DNA of 64,000 nucleotides, from NCBI RefSeq assembly GCF_002934625.1, contig NZ_PTJD01000002.1:186001-250000 (forward strand). The letters run 5' to 3'. The stretch comes from Kineococcus xinjiangensis (GTDB taxonomy: Bacteria; Actinomycetota; Actinomycetes; Actinomycetales; Kineococcaceae). Below are positions 9,161-17,659 of this stretch, piece after piece. Both the position numbers and the translations under genes were made by a program. The notes beneath the pieces are model-generated. The model saw only the letters and a list, made by a program, of their open reading frames with translations, made no database searches and was not told where the DNA came from. Within the stretch, counting starts at the first letter, position 1. Every line of letters starts with the position of its first letter.

Positions 9161-9215
9161 CAGAGACGAAGGCCCAGGTCAGCGGCATGATCGCTGAGCC
9201 TGGGCCTTTCGCATG
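9120..9215. repeat. attL: left 96-bp direct repeat of the AICE
   Basis: Identical to 24528-24623 except for two adjacent bases (AG at 9197-9198, GA at 24605-24606). The first 77 bp are exact. It covers the tRNA from the anticodon loop to the end plus the downstream terminator. The long identity means the element carries a copy of both the tRNA 3' end and its terminator. Confidence 0.93.
9170..9209 (+). terminator. Rho-independent terminator of tRNA-Gly
   Basis: Arms AGGCCCAGG (9170-9178) and CCTGGGCCT (9199-9207) enclose a 20-base loop that has its own AGCG/CGCT stem, followed by TTT. It lies ten bases after the tRNA. Confidence 0.75.
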
Positions 9216-9387
9216 TGCCGCTGCAGTGGCCTGCGGGCCACACCCGGGCCATGAGTCACATGACCGCCATCACCCCGGCGTACCCGACGGGCTCTCTTGG
9301 CTGCATGGCCGGGCGCCTGCTTGGTCCATGCGCGTGTGGCCCGAGATGGCTTCCCGCAGGCCGCTGCCCCACCAGGAGCGCAACAGA

Positions 9388-10173
9388 TCAGTCCTGGCTC
9401 TCGAGCCTGCGGGCGAGCTCATCGCGCACCGACTCGCGCTCGGCGGGGCTCAGCGCCTGGTAAGTCGCCCAGAGCTGCTCGGCCGGGGTGAAGGTGCGCT
9501 GCCCGCGCAGCACCCAGGACAGGAACTGGGTGCGGGCCCTGGGATCAAGCTCGCCATCGAAGCGAGTGAGGATGCGCTGCACCTGCTCCCTGCTCTCGGG
9601 CGCAGCCCACTGGCCTCCGCTGTGACGCAGGCACACCACGTGCAGGTTGGAGTCGTCCTCGCTGCCCCCTACAGACAGCGGGACGATGTGCTGGATGATC
9701 AGCTGAGCGGTGCGGTCGTCATCAGGGGCGTACCTCTCCCCGGCAGCGATGCCGCAGATGGTGCACACCCTGTCCCGGTCGAAGATGCGCCGGGACTGCA
9801 CCGCGCTGATCCGCCCCAAGGTCGGGCGAGGAACGTCCGGGTCCCAGATGTACAGGCCGATCTTGGTGAGTGTGGTGATCCGCACACGCTGGTCTTCTGG
9901 GTCAGCGTCGTACGTGAAGACCCACTCCATGCTGCGCAGCTCGCGCATGCGCCGGTCGACCTGCTCGATGCCGGGGAAGGCCTGCCGCAGGGCCTGCTTG
10001 AGGAAGCGGCCGCCCTCCCCCACCTCAGTCGCCAGGAAGAGAGCTACCCGGGCACGGGACCCGAGGGCCTCGTCGCGGTAGTCGAAGCCCGGCGCGCTGA
10101 TCCGCTTCCCGGGCACGATCAGCGGCGTCGCCCTTTGTCGATTTGCTGAAGGGGCGTGCAGGTCACTACTCAT
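9388..10173 (-). CDS. HNH nuclease-like protein A with N-terminal winged-helix-like region (AICE cargo)
   Basis: A 261-residue protein. The ATG at 10173 follows AGGAG by seven bases. Residues about 35-85 (LGSRARVALFLATEVGEGG and the following DRRMREL) look like a winged helix. A central HNH-type zinc/metal domain follows, with RRIFDRDRVCTICG, then QHIVPLSVGG and NLHVVCLRH: a Cys pair, the His of HIVPL and the Asn expected in His-Asn-His/Asn folds. The C-terminus (FLSWVLRGQRTFTPAEQLWATYQ) is shared with its neighbour at 10284-11081. Function could be restriction of modified DNA, phage defence or element maintenance; none is shown. Confidence 0.75.
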   Translation of the reverse strand: MSSDLHAPSANRQRATPLIVPGKRISAPGFDYRDEALGSRARVALFLATEVGEGGRFLKQALRQAFPGIEQVDRRMRELRSMEWVFTYDADPEDQRVRITTLTKIGLYIWDPDVPRPTLGRISAVQSRRIFDRDRVCTICGIAAGERYAPDDDRTAQLIIQHIVPLSVGGSEDDSNLHVVCLRHSGGQWAAPESREQVQRILTRFDGELDPRARTQFLSWVLRGQRTFTPAEQLWATYQALSPAERESVRDELARRLESQD

Positions 10174-10237
10174 GAGCATCTCCTACGTGTACTACTGGGC
10201 AGCGGCTCATCGGCCGCTTCCTGGCGCAGCGATCGGC

Positions 10238-10277
10238 GAGGCAGGTGAGCCCGGTCATGACCGGGCTCACCTGCCTC
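10238..10277. terminator. perfect 40-bp palindrome, probable terminator after HNH protein B gene
   Basis: Two exact 20-base arms meet with no spacer (left arm begins GAGGCAGGTGAGCCC). It starts seven bases beyond the stop of the minus-strand HNH B gene. A hairpin this strong fits intrinsic termination, although no T-run follows. A recombination or protein-binding role is an alternative. Confidence 0.5.
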
Positions 10278-10283
10278 AGGTGG

Positions 10284-11081
10284 TCAGGCAGCCCAGCCGT
10301 CGGCGGCACCGTAGATGCGGCGCATCTCAGCGAGGAAGGCTGCCCGCTCCGGTGCGGTGAGGCGGTGGATGCGGGCGTAGAGGGTGTCGGCCAGGGTGAA
10401 GTCCCGCTTGCCGGCCTGCACCCAGCGCTTGAGCTGCTGGCGGTCAGCGCGGTTGAGGCGGCGGGTGTCCTGCGCCAGCCGGGGCAGGTCCTCCGGGGTG
10501 CCGGTGTACTGCTGGGCCTGCTCGTTGCAGCCGGCGCACTCCGCCTGCAGGTCGTCGTCGTGCAGGCGGGAGCCCTCCTGTGCCAGCATCGCCGGCTCCT
10601 TGTGCCCGGCGGTGAGCACGACCGAGCCATAGGGCGGGAAGGGGTCCTTCATCCCGGCCACTGCCCCGCAGACCTTGCAGTACCCGTCGCGCTCGACGAC
10701 CCGGCGGACCTGGACACGAGAGATGCCACTGGGCCTGCGGGCGCGGATGCCGGGGAGCCACAGGTGGTCTCCGATGACCTCCAGACGGTGCTGCTCCGGG
10801 CGCAGGGTGCGGTCCGTCTTGTAGGACGCGGTCTTCCAGGCGTGCAGGGGCCTGAGCTCGCGGGCACGGCGGTCGATCTCGGTGACGTCGGGAATCGCGT
10901 AGCGCAGGGCCAGGCCGGTGAACACGCCCCCCTCACCCACCTCGGTGGCGAGGAACAGGGCCGCCCGCGCCCTGCTACCCAGGGAGAGATCACGCCAGGA
11001 GTGCCCACTGACCTCGATCACCCCGCGGGGGTTGCGGTCGATGTGCTCGCGCCACGGCTCAGAGCTGAACGTCGTAGTCAT
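10284..11081 (-). CDS. HNH nuclease-like protein B, paralogue of protein A (AICE cargo)
   Basis: A 265-residue protein. The ATG at 11081 has GGAGG six bases upstream, and a longer frame to 11237 would run into the integrase gene. It shares with protein A the LGSRARAALFLATEVGEGG block, the DRRARELR turn and the C-terminal KRWVQAGKRDFTLADTLYARI segment, so the two arose by duplication. The middle part has VVERDGYCKVCGAVAG and CAGCNEQ, a four-Cys zinc site around an HNH-like centre with GHKEPAM at the His position. It lies downstream of int on the same strand, 133 bp away, and may be transcribed with it. Confidence 0.75.
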   Translation of the reverse strand: MTTTFSSEPWREHIDRNPRGVIEVSGHSWRDLSLGSRARAALFLATEVGEGGVFTGLALRYAIPDVTEIDRRARELRPLHAWKTASYKTDRTLRPEQHRLEVIGDHLWLPGIRARRPSGISRVQVRRVVERDGYCKVCGAVAGMKDPFPPYGSVVLTAGHKEPAMLAQEGSRLHDDDLQAECAGCNEQAQQYTGTPEDLPRLAQDTRRLNRADRQQLKRWVQAGKRDFTLADTLYARIHRLTAPERAAFLAEMRRIYGAADGWAA

Positions 11082-11214
11082 GTCATACCTCCGGTGAGGG
11101 ACCAGCCGGCGGGGTGCCGGCTTGCCTGCAAGACAGACTCTACGGATCCAGACGGATACTGGCAACCCCCGGCGGGCCGCAATCCGCCAGCATCCATCCG
11201 GCGGCCTAGCGCGA

Positions 11215-12396
11215 CTACGACACGTCACCTTCAGCAATCATGCTGTACGGACTTCCGGCCGCCATACCTCCAACAGCGCCGGGGAACTGCAGCACTAGAA
11301 CGTTCACGGCCGCCGCGATCGCCTGGTCCGCCTCGGTGCTGGCGTGCTGGTAGATCAGCGCCGCGCGGGGGTTGTCGTGGCCCATGCGGGCCATGAGGTC
11401 GCGCAGGCTCGTGCCTGCGCGGGCGGCGAAGGTGTTGCCGGTGTGCCGCAGGTCGTGGAAGTGCAGGCCGGGCGCTCCGATAGCGGCGACGGTGGGCTGC
11501 CAGCGGGTGAGCTTGTTGAAGCCGCCGCGCCGAATGGTGCTGCCCGACTGGGTGGTGAAGACGAAGGCTTCCAGCTCCGCGCCCACGTAGGTGTCGAGGT
11601 GATGGCGCAGCCTCGGCAGGACCGCGGCCGGCAGGGCGACGGTGCGCACGCCCGCGCGGGACTTAGGCGGGCCGAGGACCATGCCCTTGCCTCGCTGCTC
11701 GGTGAAGGCCTCCCGCACTCGCACCACGCCCAGGTCGGCGTCGAGGTCGCGCCGTCGCAGGGCGACCGCCTCGCCCCAGCGCAGGCAGCCGAAGGTCGTC
11801 ACGAGGATGAGGGCGGCGAAGCGCTCGGGCACCGCGTCGGCCAGGGCAAAGACCTGGGGCACGGTGAGCACTGGCCGCTCCTCGGCCCGCTCTTGATCTG
11901 CGCCCGGGATGCGGCAGGGGTTCTTGCGGATCATCTCGTCTTCCTTGACCGCGGTCATGAGGACGGCCCGCAGCAGCCGGTAGGCCTTGGCCGCGCCGTT
12001 GACGGAGACGCCGTCAGTGAGGAGCTGGGCGCGCCAGCGCCGGACCATCGGCGTGGTCAGCCGCGCGACCGGCACCGTCCCCACGTAGGGGGTGATGTGC
12101 TTGCCGAGAATCCACTCGTAGAGGGCGACGGTGCGCGGTCGCAGGCCGGGGCGCTGGGCGATCCACTGCTGCGCGTAGTCCTTGACAAGAACCTGGCCGC
12201 GCTGCGGGTCGATCCAGTCCTGCTGCATCAGCTCGGCCTCGGCGAGGGTGAGCCAGCGCTGCGCCTCCTCCTTGCGGGCGAAGGTCTGCGGGGCGCTGCG
12301 CATGACACCGTCCGGACCGCGGTATCGAACCTGCCAGCGACCGGACTCGCGCTTGCGGATGCTGCCGAAGCGACGCCTGCCGGGGCGGTTGACCAT
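11215..12396 (-). CDS. int: tyrosine-recombinase integrase of the AICE
   Basis: A 393-residue site-specific recombinase that joins attP to the tRNA-Gly gene. An N-terminal arm-binding region (about residues 1-65) and a SAM-like core-binding region (about 70-170) precede the catalytic domain. The first catalytic Arg is in GCLRWGEAVAL, the second in HDLRHTGNTFAAR, the His in GHDNPRAALIYQH with the Tyr nucleophile in the same stretch. All key residues appear intact. The start overlaps the xis stop by one base (TGATG). Int lies about 2 kb from attL because two cargo genes sit between. Confidence 0.93.
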   Translation of the reverse strand: MVNRPGRRRFGSIRKRESGRWQVRYRGPDGVMRSAPQTFARKEEAQRWLTLAEAELMQQDWIDPQRGQVLVKDYAQQWIAQRPGLRPRTVALYEWILGKHITPYVGTVPVARLTTPMVRRWRAQLLTDGVSVNGAAKAYRLLRAVLMTAVKEDEMIRKNPCRIPGADQERAEERPVLTVPQVFALADAVPERFAALILVTTFGCLRWGEAVALRRRDLDADLGVVRVREAFTEQRGKGMVLGPPKSRAGVRTVALPAAVLPRLRHHLDTYVGAELEAFVFTTQSGSTIRRGGFNKLTRWQPTVAAIGAPGLHFHDLRHTGNTFAARAGTSLRDLMARMGHDNPRAALIYQHASTEADQAIAAAVNVLVLQFPGAVGGMAAGSPYSMIAEGDVS

Positions 12397-12650
12397 CAGG
12401 CGGCCCTCCCGATCGTGGCGCCGACTCCGGTCCCGCTCATCGGCTCCACCCGTCCGGCTGCGACATGGGCGGCGAGGTCGGCCGGGTCAAGGCGCACTGC
12501 CCGGCCGAGTCGGTAGAAGACGATGCGCCGTTCGGCGATCAGTCGCCGGATATAGCGCGGGCTCATCCCGATGCGGGCTGCGGCCTCCTCGATCGTGAGC
12601 AGTTCACCGAAGGGCGCAGCAACGGTCACGGGCGTGGTGGCGGGCTTCAC
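12396..12650 (-). CDS. xis: excisionase-like MerR/HTH DNA-binding protein of the AICE
   Basis: An 84-residue protein with the helix-turn-helix layout of excisionases: LTIEEAAARIGMSPRYIRRLIAER followed by the wing VFYRLGRAVRLDPADL. The GTG start at 12650 overlaps the stop of the upstream ATPase gene (GTGA), and its stop overlaps the int start. Such proteins bind near att sites and steer the integrase towards excision. Confidence 0.85.
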   Translation of the reverse strand: MKPATTPVTVAAPFGELLTIEEAAARIGMSPRYIRRLIAERRIVFYRLGRAVRLDPADLAAHVAAGRVEPMSGTGVGATIGRAA

Positions 12651-13756
12651 CGGTTCTCCTGTTCAGGGACTGCGGGGACAAGGGGGACAGCGGGGACAGT
12701 GCTCTGGTGCCAGTCGCCGGGAGCGCTGTAGGTGCCGGTGTGGTCGACGGCGAGCTGGCCGTCCTCGGCCATGCGGGCACAGGTGCGCTTGGCGTTGTCG
12801 CGGCTCACGTCGAGCGCGGTGGCGATAGCGGCGGGCTTGGCCGCTCCGGTAGTGCGCAGGTGGCGCAGGATCGCGGCGCGGGTGTCGCCCAGGGCGTGCT
12901 CGTCGGCGGGCCGGTCGAGCATCCGCCAGTGCCCGGTCGCCGGGTCGAAGGCCAGGGCGTGCTCGCTTTCCTCGACGTCGCGGCCGGTGACGTGCAGGAC
13001 GCCGTCGTGCTGGCCGCGCGCCCGCTTGAGGACGAGCGTGGCGTCGGCGGCCCCGGCGATGCCGTTGGTGCCGGAGACCTCCTGCAGGAAGTCCTCGGAC
13101 CCGGCCTTGCGGACGTGATGCACGAGGACGACGGCGATGCCGAAGTGATCCGCAACGCGCTTGGCCCGACCCACCGCGGCGTAGTCGGCGTCGTAGGCGC
13201 TCATGCCCTGCGGCGACGGCCCGCGCATCTTGGCGAACACGTCGAGGACGACCATCCGGGCGTCAGGGTGCGCCCTGAGCCACGCAGCTATCGCGGCATC
13301 CCCTCCGGCCGGCAGGGGCGGCCAGTCGGTGGCGATCTGGAGCCCGCCGGGCGCAGAGACCCCGTTGAGGAGCTTGCCCATGCGGGACTGCAACCGGCGG
13401 GGGGTGTCCTCCAGCGCGAGGTAGAGCACCGGTCCCGGCTGTACCCCGATGCGCCCGAACGCCGCCCCACCGCGGGCGACGTCGAGGCCGAGCCCCAGGG
13501 AGAGCCACGACTTGCCGACCTTCGGCGCACCCACCAGCAGCGACACGCCCTCGCACAGGACACCGGGCACGGCCCACTTCGGTTCGGGGAACTCCGTAGC
13601 CATGAGGGCATCGGCGTCCCACAGTCGCGGTGTCCAGGCGGGGGCGGGCTCACCGTCACGGACCGGGCGCAGCCGAGGACCGTCTGGTTCGGCTTGCTGC
13701 CGGTCGTGCTGTCCTCGCGAAAGCTGCCCGGCGGGGTGTTCCAGCCCGTTGTTCAT
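12647..13756 (-). CDS. RecA-like AAA ATPase of AICE replication (RepA/DnaB-like)
   Basis: A 369-residue P-loop ATPase. Walker A is GAPKVGKSW (about residue 76), Walker B MVVLDVF, then a His-rich VVLVHHVRKAG and SGTNGIAGAAD, the pattern of AAA_25 hexameric helicases such as plasmid RepA. The C-terminal 70 residues form a winged helix (AILRHLRTTGAAKPAAIATALDV) for DNA binding. The ATG at 13756 overlaps the primase stop (ATGA), so a longer frame to 14374 is a shadow. Together with the primase-polymerase it should replicate the excised circle. Confidence 0.85.
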   Translation of the reverse strand: MNNGLEHPAGQLSRGQHDRQQAEPDGPRLRPVRDGEPAPAWTPRLWDADALMATEFPEPKWAVPGVLCEGVSLLVGAPKVGKSWLSLGLGLDVARGGAAFGRIGVQPGPVLYLALEDTPRRLQSRMGKLLNGVSAPGGLQIATDWPPLPAGGDAAIAAWLRAHPDARMVVLDVFAKMRGPSPQGMSAYDADYAAVGRAKRVADHFGIAVVLVHHVRKAGSEDFLQEVSGTNGIAGAADATLVLKRARGQHDGVLHVTGRDVEESEHALAFDPATGHWRMLDRPADEHALGDTRAAILRHLRTTGAAKPAAIATALDVSRDNAKRTCARMAEDGQLAVDHTGTYSAPGDWHQSTVPAVPLVPAVPEQENR

Positions 13757-14772
13757 GCCGCGCTCCGCTCGTTGCTGTCGGTGCTCTGGAAGGTGCGGGG
13801 CCGGTCCTGCCCGCGGTGCAGACCGGAGGCGATGGTCTTGCGCGCCTCCGTCTCGGACTGCCCAACCTGCTGCCCGGCCGTCAGCAGGACGGCGCGGACG
13901 GTGTCCGCGTCGAGTTCGCCCCCGGCGACGAGCTGCCCGAGCTGCACCGCCGCGCCGAACAGGGCGACGTTGTGCGCGTGGGGACCGGAGGTCAGCACCA
14001 ACCGCACGGCCCCGTCGATGGCGGCTTGCAGGTAGGCACGGCGGCGGGCGTCGCCTCCTGCGCCGAGCCGCACCCTGACGGGCTCCTTCGGCGGCAGGGG
14101 GGCCGGGCGCAGCCGCTCGGTGAGCCACTCCGGTAGTGGCGCGGGCGGCTCGGCCCGCACGACTCGGTACGCGCCGCTCGTCGTGCGGGTGGGGGCCGCG
14201 ACGACGTAGCCGCCGCGTCCGCGGGTGTCGATCAGCCACCCCAGTCGGTTGGGGCTGCCCGGCCCCGTGTTCGGCAGAGTCACGTCCTCGGGCTGGCGGT
14301 AGTAGACGTGCCAGCCGCCGCGGGCAGTGCGTGCCGTCCACGTCCGCGGCAAGCCGCGTCCCTGCTCGGCGCACAGTGCGGCGAGGACTCCAGCGCCGTC
14401 GCGCACGTTGCGGTCAGCCCAGCAGCCGGGAGCTTCCTCGTCCGGCTTGGGCACGTCGAGGTCAAGGACGAGGAGACCGGAGGGTCCGCAGGCGATGCCG
14501 ATGCCGAAGCGGCGCCCGGTCCAGGCGGCGCGGATGCGGTCAGGATCGGTGGTGGCGCGCTCCTCCCATGTCATGTGGCGCCCGGCGCGGGCGCAGCGAA
14601 GGTCGGTGCCGCCGCAGCGGTCGGCGGCGTGGTCGGGGAAGGCAGGGCGCTTGTCTCCGGGGCGCAGCGGGAACACTGCCCATCCGGCGGCGGCGTAGTT
14701 GAGGGCAGCAGCCAGAACATCGGTCGCAGGCGCGGCCGGTCGGTCGAGCGGTGCGGTCGAGGGCTGGAACAC
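13753..14772 (-). CDS. bifunctional primase-polymerase of the AICE
   Basis: A 339-residue protein with an archaeo-eukaryotic primase (Prim-Pol) fold. GWAVFPLRPGDKRPAF opens the domain. LLVLDLDVPKP carries the catalytic Asp-x-Asp, and ARGGWHVYYRQP the conserved His strand. The C-terminal part is a helical segment with LVLTSGPHAHNVALFGAA. The GTG at 14772 has GGAGG seven bases upstream. In this AICE family a Prim-Pol plus an ATPase replaces RepSA. It leads the four-gene set primase-ATPase-xis-int, all joined by overlaps. Confidence 0.88.
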   Translation of the reverse strand: MFQPSTAPLDRPAAPATDVLAAALNYAAAGWAVFPLRPGDKRPAFPDHAADRCGGTDLRCARAGRHMTWEERATTDPDRIRAAWTGRRFGIGIACGPSGLLVLDLDVPKPDEEAPGCWADRNVRDGAGVLAALCAEQGRGLPRTWTARTARGGWHVYYRQPEDVTLPNTGPGSPNRLGWLIDTRGRGGYVVAAPTRTTSGAYRVVRAEPPAPLPEWLTERLRPAPLPPKEPVRVRLGAGGDARRRAYLQAAIDGAVRLVLTSGPHAHNVALFGAAVQLGQLVAGGELDADTVRAVLLTAGQQVGQSETEARKTIASGLHRGQDRPRTFQSTDSNERSAA

Positions 14773-14844
14773 GGGGGTTCCTCCACATCTAGTTCGTTAC
14801 TTGGAGTAGTCGCACGCGGGCATGGGAATGCCCGAGGGCGTTGG

Positions 14845-15007
14845 GTTAGCGGGCCGAGCGGGAGCCCGAGAAGGCGACTTGACCTGCGGTTTCGCTCATG
14901 CCCTCGAATGGGGCGCTAACGCGCTAACGGGCAGCTCAAGACGGGCATGGGGGCGTTAGCGGGGCCGCTAACGTTAGCGACGAGTGGCCTTGCGTTAGCG
15001 GCCCCGC
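14845..15007. repeat. GTTAGC repeat cluster with 15-bp inverted repeat: candidate origin, clt transfer site or repressor operator
   Basis: Seven copies of GTTAGC or its complement occur within 155 bp (14845, 14915, 14923, 14955, 14967, 14973, 14994). Two form the perfect palindrome CGCTAACGTTAGCG (14966-14979). A perfect 15-bp inverted repeat (GCGGGGCCGCTAACG at 14959-14973 and its complement at 14993-15007) encloses 19 bp. The cluster fills the gap between the traB stop and the primase start. Iterons for replication, the TraB clt locus (usually by the 3' end of traB) or operators of the GntR repressor are all possible. Confidence 0.75.
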
Positions 15008-15026
15008 GAGCTTTCCCAAGAAATGG

Positions 15027-17237
15027 TCAACTACTGCGTCGTTGGTCACGCTCAGTGAGTGCGTTGTGAATCTGCTGACGGGTGATGCCGCGCCGGTTGA
15101 CGACCTTTCCGCCGTCGCGCCGGCCGATCTGTACCGTCTCCACGCCGAAGGGCGCGACGGCTCCGCCCAGGTCGGCCGCGCTCCATCCGGCGTAGACGTC
15201 TGGGCGGTGCTCGGCCAGGCGCTCCACCAGCGTCTCCGACCACTCCCGATCGGCGGTGTTCGCCATCACCTCGGCGAGGTCGTCGAGGACGGTGGGCACG
15301 GGGGCGGTGTCGTCGGTGTCGGGGTCGAGGCCTGCGGCGTGGCCGGTGAGGCGCCCGGCGGCGAGGCGTGCGGTGCGGGCGCGGGCGGTGATGGTGGCGG
15401 CGGTGGGGGCGTCGAGGTAGGCGGTCTTGACGATGGCGGGCTCGGCGCCGTCGCCGATGAGGTAGCCGATGCCGAGGTCGGAGCGGGTGAAGGTGGTGGC
15501 CCTGATGCCGGCCTTGTACATCGAGGTGCCCAGCACCATGTCGTTCTCGGTCTGGCCCATGACCCGCAGGCAGAACCGCAGGGTGGCGTTGGCGCTGATC
15601 CCGGTCGGGAGGGACTTGGCGTCGGGGCGCTGGGTGGCGACCAGGACGACGATCCCGACGGCGGGACCGCGCTTGACCAGGTCGGTCACCAGGGTCTCGG
15701 CGTCCTTGCCGTGGACGGGGTGCTCGAAGAGGAACTGGCACTCATCCAGCCCGAACACCACCGGGTGCAGGCCCAGCTCCTTCCTCGCGGCCAGGTCGGG
15801 GGTGACCTTGTTCTCGGGGCACTCAGTGCGGGGCAGGGTGCGGACCACCGTGTAGCGGCGGCGCATGTCCTTCACCAGCGCCCGCAGGTCCGCCATCAGG
15901 TAGGCCAGGTCCTCGTCCTCATCCCCTGCCCGGTAGCGATGGGCCACGGCTTCCAGGGCGGAGAGGTCCCCGGAGCCTTTGAGGTCGTAGACGTGCAGCT
16001 CGGCCAGCGGGTCCAGTGCGGCAGCGAGGAGCAGCAGGCGCAGGGTGAACGTCTTGCCCATGCGAGGCGTGGCGCCGATGACCATCGAGGCGTACATCAG
16101 CGTCAGCGTCGCCGGGCGGCCCCGCTGGTCCACCCCGACCGGGAACGGGGAGAACAGCGACACCTTGCCCGTCTTGGCCAGCGACCACGCCACCGGCTTG
16201 CCCGCGGACAGAGCCCTGTCACCGACCCACAGGACCAGGCGTCCGGCGTGCTGCTCGGAGTCCGGCTCCGGCCACACACACCCCAGCGGCCGGCGCAGCC
16301 CCGATGCCAACCGGTCCCGGCGCTCGATCACGTCGCCCGCGGTCACGCCCGGCGGGAGGTCGCAGTCGGCGCGCCAGCCCGGCCCGTCGCGGTGGATCGG
16401 GGCGACGAAGCGCACCCCGTCCCCGGTGCGCAGGTGCTTGTTCAGCTCCGCCACCCCCAGCGAGCCAAGCGCGGTCAGGATCAGCTCGGACGTGAACCTC
16501 GGCACCGACGACGCCGAGACCGCGGAACCGGTGATCCGCTCATCCGCCTGGCGACCGAGCGCACCGATCCCCGCAAGCGCGGTACCCACCACCAGCAGCA
16601 GCACCCACGCCGCCAGCGACGTAGCGAGGACGTAGGCGACCACCACCGCGGCGAGGACCGCGGCGCCCAGCAGCACGACGCGCCAGCGCACCCGGTCTCG
16701 GTGCTGCTCGCTCACCCGGTGGAACGCGGTGGCCTCCGCCGAGCCCATGACCTGCCCCAGCGCGATGGCGCGGCGGACGTGCCGGCCGTTGCCGTCACTG
16801 GCCCACCAGAACAGCGCCCGCGTGATGCGCCACGTCCCGCGCGGGGATCGCTGCGCCAGCCGCAGCCAGTACAGCGGCAGGCGAAGCGCGTGGAACGCAG
16901 TGGTCCGCCATGCCGCGTCGACTCGCTCGCGGACCAGGCCAGTCACCGCCTCGCGGTCGAACCACCACGAGGGCACCACCTCCCGCCGCGTCTGCACGTC
17001 CACCACCGTTGCCCGCCGCACCGCGGCATCGGCGTCGAGGACGACACCTTCGACCACGTCACTCGGCGCCGCCCCAGCGTCACGCAGATCGTCGTCGGGA
17101 TGACGGCGGGCGCGGGCCGCCCCCAGGTCCACCACCTCACCGCGCACCAGGCCTCGGACCGGGCCGTCGTTCTTGCGTAGATCCACGAGCCACCTGTTCT
17201 CCTCGCCCGGCGCACTCTTGTCGTGGTGCTGGTTCAT
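15027..17237 (-). CDS. traB: TraB/FtsK-SpoIIIE-type conjugative DNA translocase
   Basis: A 736-residue membrane-anchored ATPase that would move double-stranded element DNA between mycelial cells. Two adjacent membrane helices lie near residues 195-245. The FtsK/SpoIIIE motor follows, with Walker A GATPRMGKTF and Walker B VVFGLDECQF, and LVATQRPDAKSLPTGI as the third motif. The C-terminal 120 residues end in a helix-turn-helix-like GITRQQIHNALTE that could read a clt repeat. The ATG at 17237 follows GGAGG, and overlaps the stop of the zinc protein gene. Confidence 0.9.
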   Translation of the reverse strand: MNQHHDKSAPGEENRWLVDLRKNDGPVRGLVRGEVVDLGAARARRHPDDDLRDAGAAPSDVVEGVVLDADAAVRRATVVDVQTRREVVPSWWFDREAVTGLVRERVDAAWRTTAFHALRLPLYWLRLAQRSPRGTWRITRALFWWASDGNGRHVRRAIALGQVMGSAEATAFHRVSEQHRDRVRWRVVLLGAAVLAAVVVAYVLATSLAAWVLLLVVGTALAGIGALGRQADERITGSAVSASSVPRFTSELILTALGSLGVAELNKHLRTGDGVRFVAPIHRDGPGWRADCDLPPGVTAGDVIERRDRLASGLRRPLGCVWPEPDSEQHAGRLVLWVGDRALSAGKPVAWSLAKTGKVSLFSPFPVGVDQRGRPATLTLMYASMVIGATPRMGKTFTLRLLLLAAALDPLAELHVYDLKGSGDLSALEAVAHRYRAGDEDEDLAYLMADLRALVKDMRRRYTVVRTLPRTECPENKVTPDLAARKELGLHPVVFGLDECQFLFEHPVHGKDAETLVTDLVKRGPAVGIVVLVATQRPDAKSLPTGISANATLRFCLRVMGQTENDMVLGTSMYKAGIRATTFTRSDLGIGYLIGDGAEPAIVKTAYLDAPTAATITARARTARLAAGRLTGHAAGLDPDTDDTAPVPTVLDDLAEVMANTADREWSETLVERLAEHRPDVYAGWSAADLGGAVAPFGVETVQIGRRDGGKVVNRRGITRQQIHNALTERDQRRSS

Positions 17238-17659
17238 GCCGCCTCCTCCCTCCGCGTCGAGGTCACAGCGGCGCTGCCACTGTCGGAGAACATGCAGTTC
17301 ACGCACACGCGCGTGGACGTGGGCACGCAGTAGCCCGCATCCCGCCCGCAAGCGGTGCAGGTACGACGTGCGGCCATCGCCTTGCCCAGTGCTGTGAGCT
17401 GCGCGGCGCTGGGTACCCGCTTGGGCTGGGCGTCGGCCAGGCGGTAGAGGTAGGCCACCCGCTCCAGGCGCCGCCCCCAGCGCACTTCTGCACGCGGCGG
17501 CTTGCCCCCCGGGCACAGCCCGGCCATCCGCAACTGACGGCGGGTGGCGTACCCGGCCGGGGCACTCCCCCACCGGTACGACACCCACCCCGCTGCCTCG
17601 ACCTCGGGAGCGGCGACCGCACCGAATGGCCTTCGGGTCTCGATGCGCTGGAAAGTCAT
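17234..17659 (-). CDS. RRQL-motif zinc-ribbon protein (AICE accessory)
   Basis: A 141-residue protein. ATRRQLRMAGLCPGGKPP (about residue 45) is the RRQL motif of a small family common next to traB in actinomycete elements. The C-terminus has CTACGRDAGYC and CVNCMF, four Cys in a zinc ribbon. The start at 17659 overlaps the upstream gene stop (ATGA), and the stop overlaps traB. Role unknown; position suggests transfer. Confidence 0.8.
   Translation of the reverse strand: MTFQRIETRRPFGAVAAPEVEAAGWVSYRWGSAPAGYATRRQLRMAGLCPGGKPPRAEVRWGRRLERVAYLYRLADAQPKRVPSAAQLTALGKAMAARRTCTACGRDAGYCVPTSTRVCVNCMFSDSGSAAVTSTRREEAA

Noticed and set aside
15042-17180. 712-residue plus-strand frame opposite traB
   Set aside because: Antisense to a gene with Walker A and B motifs; the product is Gly/His/Gln-rich and has no domain.
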